From contig UQKC01000072.1 of the NCBI GenBank assembly GCA_900541495.1, positions 1 through 10,106 of the forward strand: a stretch of 10,106 nt of DNA, written 5' to 3'. Position numbers and translations under genes: made by a program. The notes beneath the pieces were generated by a model. The model saw only the letters and a program-made list of their open reading frames with translations. It was not told the DNA's origin and made no database searches. Source of the stretch: an uncultured Ruminococcus sp. GTDB taxonomy: Bacteria; Bacillota; Clostridia; Oscillospirales; Ruminococcaceae. Positions 5,593-10,106 of the stretch are shown here, one piece after another (position 1 is the first letter of the stretch; the number at the start of each line of letters is the position of its first letter).

Positions 5593-7113
5593 ATGGGGTT
5601 TTTCCGAAACGCTGATGTACCCGTGCTGATTGCTTTCGTGATATATCTTCTTATCATGATCGGCATCGGTTTCTATTTCAGCAACAAAAGCAAAAAAATG
5701 AGCGACTACTTCCTCGCAGGAAGAGGTCTTAATTCGTGGGTAACGGCAATGTCCGCGCAGGCTTCCGATATGAGCGGCTGGCTGCTTATGGGTCTTCCGG
5801 GTGCAGCTTATGCCACGGGTATGGGAAACTACTGGATCGCTATCGGTCTTGCAATCGGTACTATACTCAACTGGGCGTTCGTTGCGAAGCCGCTTCGTAA
5901 GTTCACCGAAAAAGCAGGCGACGCTATCACGATACCGCAGTATCTTCAGAACCGTTTCAAGGCTGACAGCCCGATAGTTCGTCTTGTATGCGCAGTCGTA
6001 ATTTTCATATTCTTCCTCGTTTATACGACCTCAGCATTCGTTTCGGGCGGCAAGCTTTTCCAAGTTGTTTTCAACATCGACAGCTCCAACGAAACATACG
6101 CAAAAGCGGCAGTTATCATTTCCGCACTTATAATCATCATCTATACATTCCTCGGCGGATTTAACGCTGTTGCTTGGACAGACCTTGTTCAGGGTTTGCT
6201 GATGTTCTTTACAATAGTTGCACTCCCTATCGCACTTATCACATCAACTCCCGATTTCAGTTGGGAAATGGTCACTTCAACACCAAAGATCGTTGCTGAG
6301 GGTGCAGATGCTTCGGGTTATGCATCATTGGTAAGCGGCAGAGGTGCAAACTCAATTATAAGCGACCTTGCCTGGGCGCTCGGCTACTTTGGAATGCCGC
6401 ACATTCTCGTTCGCTTTATGGCTATCAAGGACGCAAAGAGTGTTAAGAAATCCGCTATCATCGCTATCGTCTGGGTAATAATCTCACTCGGCGCAGCTGT
6501 ACTTATCGGTATCCTCGGAAGAGTTTACCTCGACAGCATCGGTGTTACACTCGCAGGAAACCAGCAGGAGCTTATCTTCATCGACGTTGTAAAGCGTCTG
6601 TTCCCGGGTGCGCTCGCAGGTGTGTTCCTCTCTGCAGTGCTTGCTTCAATTATGAGCACCGCAGACAGCCAGCTCCTCGTTACTGCTTCCGCAGTTGTAA
6701 ATGACTTCTATAAGGTTATCGTAAAGAAAGAAACCTCCGATAAAAAGCTTATGTGGATAAGCCGCGGCGCGGTAATGGTTATTTCCGTTATTGCCTGCAT
6801 ACTCGCACTTGACCCGAAGGATTCAATTATGGGCATCGTTTCAAACGCGTGGGCAGGCTTCGGCGCAGCATTCGGACCTGCAATTATCCTCTCCCTCTAC
6901 TGGAGAAGACTTACGCTCAAGGGTACAGTCGCAGGCATCATCGGCGGCGCTGCAACCGTTATCGTATGGGAATATGTTCTTCACTGGAGTGGAATGTTAT
7001 ACTCTATCGTTCCCGGCTTCATTGTTTCGATACTCCTCACCGTTATTGTTTCCCTTATCGACAAAGAACCCTCCGACGAAGTTAAGGCGCTCTTTGACGA
7101 AGCAAGAAAATAA
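5593..7113 (+). CDS. putP: Sodium/proline symporter (SSS family)
   Basis: This is a 506-residue membrane protein with about 13 hydrophobic segments, the usual length for PutP. It takes up L-proline together with Na+ across the cytoplasmic membrane. The signature region SDYFLAGRGLNSW (37-49) and SAQASDMSGWLLMG (54-67) match E. coli PutP closely; D59 corresponds to the Na+-linked Asp55 and R44 to Arg40. Further PutP marks are WTDLVQG (195-201), GYFGMPHILVRFM (264-276) and MSTADSQLLV (354-363), whose S355-T356 correspond to the Ser340-Thr341 sodium ligands. No putA or other proline gene is near. The gene stands alone with its own -10 box and a strong terminator hairpin 150 bases downstream. A related SSS substrate is possible, but the match to PutP is good. 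Confidence 0.95.
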   Translation: MGFFRNADVPVLIAFVIYLLIMIGIGFYFSNKSKKMSDYFLAGRGLNSWVTAMSAQASDMSGWLLMGLPGAAYATGMGNYWIAIGLAIGTILNWAFVAKPLRKFTEKAGDAITIPQYLQNRFKADSPIVRLVCAVVIFIFFLVYTTSAFVSGGKLFQVVFNIDSSNETYAKAAVIISALIIIIYTFLGGFNAVAWTDLVQGLLMFFTIVALPIALITSTPDFSWEMVTSTPKIVAEGADASGYASLVSGRGANSIISDLAWALGYFGMPHILVRFMAIKDAKSVKKSAIIAIVWVIISLGAAVLIGILGRVYLDSIGVTLAGNQQELIFIDVVKRLFPGALAGVFLSAVLASIMSTADSQLLVTASAVVNDFYKVIVKKETSDKKLMWISRGAVMVISVIACILALDPKDSIMGIVSNAWAGFGAAFGPAIILSLYWRRLTLKGTVAGIIGGAATVIVWEYVLHWSGMLYSIVPGFIVSILLTVIVSLIDKEPSDEVKALFDEARK

Positions 7114-7263
7114 TGCGCAATTCGCAATTATTTGTGTTCCGCGAATTTGCATTGAAAGTTACAAACCCAACATTCAGGTGATTTTTTGTATGGAACGAGT
7201 TTCCCGTCCCGAATCGCGGCAGCGATTTTCAACGCATATTTTGTAGGTTTTATTGCATAACAA

Positions 7264-7308
7264 AACACCCTTGATTTTATCTGATAAAAAGATAAAATCA
7301 AGGGTGTT
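7264..7308 (+). terminator. Perfect 18-bp stem hairpin, terminator of putP
   Basis: Arms at 7264-7281 and 7291-7308 pair perfectly around a 9-base loop. The stem begins with AACACCC and is followed by CGTTTATTTTATT. It lies 150 bases after the putP stop, which is far, and may stop transcription in both directions between the convergent genes. Confidence 0.7.
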
Positions 7309-7375
7309 CGTTTATTTTATTCGAATATCTAATCGCAATGTGTACAAAAAATCAAGAAAAAGCTTGTAGCTGTTA

Positions 7376-7426
7376 AAAACAGGTTGATGTTGAAAACAGC
7401 TTGATGCTGCAAACAGGTTTATATGG
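7376..7426 (+). repeat. Degenerate 17-bp tandem repeat
   Basis: Three consecutive 17-base units begin at 7376, 7393 and 7410. The first two (AAAACAGGTTGATGTTG and AAAACAGCTTGATGCTG) differ at two positions and the third has decayed. They lie 28 bases before repeat copy 2. No coding function is seen. Confidence 0.65.
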
Positions 7427-7453
7427 GTTTTGCGCCGATTTTTTACACATTCA

Positions 7454-7505
7454 TTAGGAAAAAGCTGATTAAAGCGACGCGTTCGTTTTGCCATTTTGAG
7501 AAATG
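7454..7505 (+). repeat. 52-bp dispersed repeat, copy 2
   Basis: It matches copy 3 (10054-10105) at 51 of 52 positions; the difference is GACGC versus GAAGC near 7478. The left flank differs between copies, so the unit starts at TTAGGA. The right boundary is open because the other two copies lie at the window edges. Confidence 0.9.
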
Positions 7506-7523
7506 TACGAGTTTACGCCTTTA

Positions 7524-7538
7524 ATGTCAATTTGACAT
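7524..7538. repeat. 15-bp palindrome ATGTCAATTTGACAT
   Basis: Perfect 7-base arms around one T. It sits between the inverted repeat copies at 7454-7505 and 7542-7583, roughly at their centre. It could be a protein binding site or the tip of the larger inverted structure. Confidence 0.6.
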
Positions 7539-7541
7539 AAA

Positions 7542-7583
7542 CATTTTGAAAAATGGCAAAAACGTATTAATCAGCGTTTCCTT
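7542..7583 (-). repeat. Degenerate dispersed repeat copy in opposite orientation
   Basis: The stretch starts CATTTTGAAAAATGGCAAAA, then TTAATCAGC, then TTTCCT. It follows the order of copy 1 with about 8 bases missing in the middle and several changes. With copy 2 it forms an imperfect inverted pair spaced by 36 bases. Confidence 0.65.
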
Positions 7584-7616
7584 TGAGATGAGTATTATAA
7601 CGCCTTACGGCGCGGA

Positions 7617-7636
7617 ACGGAAAACCCGTCCCTACA
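7617..7636 (+). repeat. ACGG-AAACCCGTC-CCTACA short repeat
   Basis: This element recurs at 9908-9928 with one extra base near the end, and a fragment in opposite orientation (GTTTCCCGTCCC) is at 7199-7210. All copies are intergenic. It carries a small ACGG/CCGT hairpin. Confidence 0.55.
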
Positions 7637-7650
7637 GATTTTATGAATAA

Positions 7651-7683
7651 AAAATCGGGCAGATATTAGATCCACCCGATTTT
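7651..7683 (-). terminator. Intrinsic terminator of the BMP gene
   Basis: On the minus strand AAAATCGGG pairs perfectly with CCCGATTTT across a 15-base loop, followed by TTTATTCAT. It starts 38 bases after the BMP stop codon. Confidence 0.75.
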
Positions 7684-7721
7684 AAGATCAAATGCAAGCT
7701 TTGCAAATAATTCCGAATTAA

Positions 7722-8882
7722 TTACTTGACCTCAACGTTCTTGTAGTACCAGTTGATGCCGCCCTTGATAGTTGCATCGTCGAGAGTTGAACCCTCTTCG
7801 CCTACTGTTGAGCCGTCATTGGTTTCGAGAACGCCGTCAAATACGTTGAAGCCGTTGTTGAGGATCTCGTTTCTTGCTTCGTCAACCTTTGTCTGCATTT
7901 CATCTGTGCAGAGTGCGGAGTTGAGGTCGGAGATATCGAGAAGTCCGTCAGCCATGCCGCCGTAGTAGTTCTCGCAGTTCCATGTGCCGTCGATAACCTG
8001 CTGTACAGCCTGTGTATAATATGCACCCCAGTGCCATTCAACAGATGTGAGTGTTGCGCCCGGTGCGTCCTTGATCATATCACTGTTGTAGCCGATGCCC
8101 CATACATTTGCGCTTTCAGCTTCGAGCTGTGGGTTAGGAGTATCGCAGTGCTGAGCGATAACGTCGCAGCCTTCAGCGATAAGAGCCTTTGCAGCGTTGG
8201 TTTCTTCTGTAGGAGAATACCAGCTGTTTGTTACCTTAACGTAGATCTTTGCATCGGGGTTTACGGAAGCAACGCCGATAGCGAATGCATCGATACCGCC
8301 TGTAACCTCGGAGTTTTCGCTGCCCATTGCTGCAACGTAACCGATGAGGTTGGATTCGGTCTTCATACCTGCAACGATACCGGAGAGATATCTTGCCTGA
8401 TAGATTCTGCCGAAGTAGTTGTTCATATTCTTGCCGTTGTTCTTATAGCCTGTGCCGTGGGAGAAAACAACGTTCGGAAACTCGTCTGCGAGAGCTTCCA
8501 TTGTGTCCATATATCCCCAGCTTGTGCCGAAGATGATGTTGCATCCTGCTTCGATGCACTCTCTGATAGCTGTTTCGGTAGCTGTTGGGTCGCCGTCGCT
8601 TACGTTGTTCTTTCTGATGATCTGGTCATCGGAAAGTCCGAGAGCAGCCTGCATATCCTGGATACCAACATCGTGTGTGTAAGAGTAGCCCGAGCCGTCA
8701 GCAGGGTTGCCGATGTGGATAACGCCGATCTTGATATCTTCCTTTGCGTACTGGATAGTTGATGCGGATGCGCTGTCCGATGCTGCGTCGGCAGAGCCGT
8801 TGTCAGCTGTGTTGGAAGAACAGCCTGTGAGCATAAGAACTGCTGCTGCGGAGATCGCAGCGATGATTTTTGTTAACTTCAT
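7722..8882 (-). CDS. BMP-family (nucleoside-type) substrate-binding lipoprotein
   Basis: This is a 386-residue extracytoplasmic binding protein. A lipoprotein signal peptide (K2, K5, hydrophobic 6-19, lipobox L18-T-G-C21) anchors it to the outer face of the membrane, and a Ser/Ala/Asp-rich linker follows to about residue 45. The binding domain matches the BMP/PnrA family (PF02608): IKIGVIHIG (50-58), the signature NYFGRIYQARYLSGIVAG (155-172), IGYVAAMGS (180-188) and GAYYTQAVQQVIDGTW (286-301). Known relatives bind purine nucleosides for ABC import; the ligand here is inferred. No permease or ATPase gene is adjacent, so it either uses transporter genes elsewhere or is orphaned. GGAAGG is 6 bases before the ATG. 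It is transcribed alone from a strong promoter with repeats in the leader and has a clear terminator. Confidence 0.93.
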   Translation of the reverse strand: MKLTKIIAAISAAAVLMLTGCSSNTADNGSADAASDSASASTIQYAKEDIKIGVIHIGNPADGSGYSYTHDVGIQDMQAALGLSDDQIIRKNNVSDGDPTATETAIRECIEAGCNIIFGTSWGYMDTMEALADEFPNVVFSHGTGYKNNGKNMNNYFGRIYQARYLSGIVAGMKTESNLIGYVAAMGSENSEVTGGIDAFAIGVASVNPDAKIYVKVTNSWYSPTEETNAAKALIAEGCDVIAQHCDTPNPQLEAESANVWGIGYNSDMIKDAPGATLTSVEWHWGAYYTQAVQQVIDGTWNCENYYGGMADGLLDISDLNSALCTDEMQTKVDEARNEILNNGFNVFDGVLETNDGSTVGEEGSTLDDATIKGGINWYYKNVEVK

Positions 8883-8914
8883 AATACACCTTCCATTTTC
8901 TTTTCATCATAATC

Positions 8915-8931
8915 TTTGACATTATTTGACA
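8915..8931 (+). repeat. Paired TTTGACA direct repeats in the BMP leader
   Basis: TTTGACA occurs at 8915-8921 and 8925-8931, exactly 10 bases apart, inside the untranslated leader. Further TTGACA copies lie upstream of the promoter at 9013-9018 and 9032-9037. None has a matching -10, so they may be regulator half-sites rather than promoters. Confidence 0.4.
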
Positions 8932-8934
8932 GCC

Positions 8935-8962
8935 TTTTAACAAGCTTTTAAGCCTGTTTTAA
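8935..8962 (+). promoter_or_regulatory. Three TTTTAA hexamers at 11-bp spacing in the BMP leader
   Basis: TTTTAA starts at 8935, 8946 and 8957, exactly one helical turn apart, just downstream of the predicted transcription start of the BMP gene. The flanks also repeat loosely (AGCC, AAGC, CTG). This could be a phased bent tract or a multi-site operator. Confidence 0.4.
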
Positions 8963-8975
8963 AACCGCCTTAACT

Positions 8976-9004
8976 ATTATAAACTAAACTTCGCTATGTT
9001 TCAA
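8976..9004 (-). promoter_or_regulatory. Strong sigma-A promoter of the BMP gene
   Basis: On the minus strand TTGAAA (9004-8999), a 17-base spacer and TATAAT (8981-8976). The predicted leader of about 87 bases contains two sets of direct repeats. No conserved purine or other riboswitch core is recognised in it. Confidence 0.75.
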
Positions 9005-9086
9005 TAAACAACTTGACAAATTTTTCACGGTTTGACAAGCTTTAAACGGTGGTTTTCAACAGTTTCTGCGATTTTATAAAAAATAT

Positions 9087-9115
9087 TTGCATTTTTCATA
9101 ATAATATGGTAAAAT
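9087..9115 (+). promoter_or_regulatory. Sigma-A promoter of the CBS-XRE unit
   Basis: TTGCAT (9087-9092), a 17-base spacer and TAAAAT (9110-9115) preceded by TGG (extended -10). The start is predicted near 9122, giving a leader of about 57 bases. It is divergent from the BMP promoter about 80 bases away. Confidence 0.65.
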
Positions 9116-9178
9116 AAAATTTGTTTAAGTTTTCACCGTGCGGAAATTTTAACCGACCTAAAATGGAAAGGACAAGCT

Positions 9179-9613
9179 ATGAATATTCTGTTTCTGCTCC
9201 ACCCAAAAAACACAGTCGAATTCCTTTATGATGATGATACTTTTGAAAAAGGATACAACTGCATGAGAAGCAGCAGCTACACCGCTATCCCCGTTATCGA
9301 CCGCGAAGGCGTTTACGTCGGAACTGTCAGCGAGGGTGACTTTCTTCGCGCGATAATGGACGACCACCTCTTTTCCGCCGAGGAAATGGGCGACTGCGTC
9401 GTCGGCGACTATATCCGCAAGGGCTGGAATCCGCCGATAAAAGTCACAGCTCAGCTTGATGAGCTTGTTATGCAGGTAATGGATCAGAACTTCCTTCCCG
9501 TCGTCGATGACAGAGGCTGCTTTGCGGGAATTATTACAAGGCGTGATATTATTAAGCATTATTACGATAAGTACAGCAAGGCGCAGGAAACGGCAGGCAC
9601 TGAATGGAGCTAA
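9179..9613 (+). CDS. Two-CBS-domain protein
   Basis: This 144-residue soluble protein consists almost only of a CBS pair (Bateman module). CBS1 covers about residues 7-60, with YTAIPVIDREGVYVGTVSEGD (34-54 region), and CBS2 about 75-128, with FLPVVDDRGCFAGIITRRD (105-123 region). Both end in the S/T-x-x-D motif that contacts ribose in adenine-nucleotide-binding CBS modules: S51-E-G-D54 and T120-R-R-D123. Such modules sense AMP, ADP, ATP or related ligands; binding here is inferred. GGAAAGGA ends 6 bases before the ATG. It is first in a two-gene unit: its last 10 bases overlap the start of the XRE regulator, implying coupled translation and probably a shared job. It has no catalytic domain. 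Confidence 0.9.
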   Translation: MNILFLLHPKNTVEFLYDDDTFEKGYNCMRSSSYTAIPVIDREGVYVGTVSEGDFLRAIMDDHLFSAEEMGDCVVGDYIRKGWNPPIKVTAQLDELVMQVMDQNFLPVVDDRGCFAGIITRRDIIKHYYDKYSKAQETAGTEWS

Positions 9614-9855
9614 GGCTTAAAGAGCTTCGGCGAAGCCACCGCTATTCCCAACAGCAGATAGCTGACTATCTTTACGTCAGCCAATCGATATATTCGCGGT
9701 ATGAAAGCGGTGCTATCGACATTCCTATCTCCCACGCGGCGAAGCTGGCGGTGCTTTACCACGTCAGCGTTGACTATATCTGCGGTCTGACCGATATTTC
9801 CGAGCCTTACCCCGTGAGAAACAAACTGAGGGTGTTTTATCCCGAAAAATACTGA
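9604..9855 (+). CDS. Small XRE/Cro-type HTH regulator
   Basis: This is an 83-residue protein whose first 65 or so residues are a complete XRE-type DNA-binding domain: LRLKELRRSHRYSQQQIADY, then the recognition helix region VSQSIYSRYESGAIDIP (25-41), then AAKLAVLYHVSVDYICGLTD (45-64). There is no separate sensor domain, so input may come from the co-translated CBS protein. The start overlaps the CBS gene in another frame (ATGGAGCTAA contains both start and stop). Only a weak CAGG lies 6 bases upstream, fitting translational coupling. The short tail ends in RVFYPEKY. Target sites are unknown; autoregulation or control of the divergent BMP gene is conceivable. Confidence 0.9.
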   Translation: MELRLKELRRSHRYSQQQIADYLYVSQSIYSRYESGAIDIPISHAAKLAVLYHVSVDYICGLTDISEPYPVRNKLRVFYPEKY

Positions 9856-9885
9856 CCGCATATTTATAAATGTATGGCGGCACCG

Positions 9886-9947
9886 TCGATAAATCGCATA
9901 ACACGGGACGGGAAACCCGTCACCTACATTATTTTTCGATAAACCGC
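9886..9947. repeat. Short repeat with hairpin between 12-bp direct repeats
   Basis: A perfect GACGGG-AAA-CCCGTC hairpin (9907-9921), part of the CCCGTC/CCTACA repeat also seen at 7617, lies between TCGATAAATCGC (9886-9897) and TCGATAAACCGC (9936-9947), which match in 11 of 12 bases. It begins 31 bases after the XRE stop and might act as its terminator, but the T-run (9931-9935) is 9 bases away from the stem. Confidence 0.55.
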
Positions 9948-9977
9948 TTAATTTGTTCAAACAAACTTTACAGGTTA

Positions 9978-10006
9978 TTGACGGCAGGGCTTTTTTATGG
10001 CATAAT
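9978..10006 (+). promoter_or_regulatory. Outward-facing promoter at the right edge
   Basis: TTGACG (9978-9983), a 17-base spacer and CATAAT (10001-10006), each five of six to consensus. No start codon with a ribosome binding site follows before the window ends, so it may serve a gene beyond the edge. Between it and repeat copy 3 lies the small palindrome GGCTAAAGCC (10044-10053). Confidence 0.5.
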
Positions 10007-10053
10007 AATTTATGATATATAAAGGTCACCTCTAAAAACCACCGGCTAAAGCC

Positions 10054-10105
10054 TTAGGAAAAAGCTGATTAAAGCGAAGCGTTCGTTTTGCCATTTTGAG
10101 AAATG
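10054..10105 (+). repeat. 52-bp dispersed repeat, copy 3
   Basis: It is identical to the reverse complement of 1-52 and 51/52 identical to 7454-7505. The next base (T at 10106) also agrees with copy 2. The window ends inside or at the end of this unit. Confidence 0.9.
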
Positions 10106-10106
10106 T

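Larger units (their letters stand above)
7114..7721. other. Gene-free, repeat-rich gap of 608 bases
   Basis: The gap lies between two convergent genes. It contains, in order, an AATTCGCAATT-type AT-rich stretch (7117-7130), CGAGTTTCCCGTCCCG (7196-7211), an 18-bp stem hairpin, a 17-bp tandem repeat, repeat copy 2, a 15-bp palindrome, a degenerate inverted repeat copy, a CCCGTCCCTACA repeat and the BMP gene terminator. The only open frame, 60 residues on the minus strand (7312-7494), starts inside the repeat without a ribosome binding site and is not believed. Confidence 0.75.

Noticed and set aside
7312..7494. 60-residue minus-strand open frame starting MAKRTRRFNQLFP
   Set aside because: Its start lies in the 52-bp dispersed repeat, there is no ribosome binding site, and its body crosses the 17-bp tandem repeat; in copy 1 the equivalent frame continues differently.
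7376..7583. CRISPR array or insertion sequence in the repeat-rich gap
   Set aside because: The repeats are too few, irregular and in mixed orientation with no spacer pattern, and no transposase or cas gene is present.
8031..8762. 243-residue plus-strand open frame, Cys/Val-rich
   Set aside because: Antisense to the BMP lipoprotein gene; no family resemblance and no start signal.
8883..8975. Purine riboswitch in the BMP leader
   Set aside because: Considered because purine-related genes often have one, but no conserved core could be recognised; the leader shows short direct repeats instead.
9158..10029. Minus-strand open frames over the CBS and XRE genes (9158-9559, 9610-10029)
   Set aside because: Shadows of two clearly recognisable plus-strand protein families.

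Overview
The window reads like chromosomal DNA of a low-to-mid GC Gram-positive Clostridia member, most likely a gut Oscillospiraceae/Ruminococcus-type bacterium. This rests on strong sigma-A type promoters (TTGAAA-17-TATAAT twice), AGGAGG-like ribosome binding sites, a lipoprotein-anchored BMP-family binding protein, a DUF815-type ATPase, and many short dispersed intergenic repeats. The taxonomic call is an inference. There are no rRNA, tRNA, CRISPR, phage or transposase genes.

Layout, left to right. Positions 1-52 are a dispersed repeat. Then comes a large minus-strand gene (115-2865) for a flavodoxin-like domain joined to about 740 residues of Pro/Ala/Lys/Glu-rich, probably disordered tail. 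The tail holds a nearly perfectly duplicated 24-residue module, a 17-residue tandem repeat and C-terminal charged helices. Upstream of it, also on the minus strand with its own terminator and promoter, is a 307-residue protein resembling U32/UbiV-like TIM-barrel Fe-S proteins (3116-4039). It is divergent from a DUF815-type AAA+ ATPase (4227-5402). A PutP-type sodium/proline symporter follows (5593-7113).

The 608-base gap 7114-7721 has no credible gene but is dense in structure: an 18-bp perfect terminator stem, a 17-bp tandem repeat, two oppositely oriented copies of the dispersed repeat around a 15-bp palindrome, and the terminator of the next gene. That gene (7722-8882, minus) is a BMP-family nucleoside-type substrate-binding lipoprotein without permease or ATPase genes in view. 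Its leader has TTTTAA hexamers spaced exactly 11 bp apart. Divergent from it is a two-gene unit: a two-CBS-domain protein (9179-9613) overlapping by 10 bases a small XRE-type HTH regulator (9604-9855). The right end has repeats, an outward-facing promoter, and a third near-perfect copy of the 52-bp repeat, inverted relative to the first. Both window edges therefore lie in the same repeat family, as expected of a contig broken at repeats.

How the genes may work together: mostly single-gene transcription units with separate housekeeping roles (proline uptake, nucleoside-type ligand binding, ATPase). The one clear coupled unit is CBS-XRE, which could be an adenine-nucleotide-responsive regulator, possibly of the divergent BMP gene. 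No complete new defence or biosynthetic system is visible. The most unusual object is the flavodoxin protein with its long modular tail.
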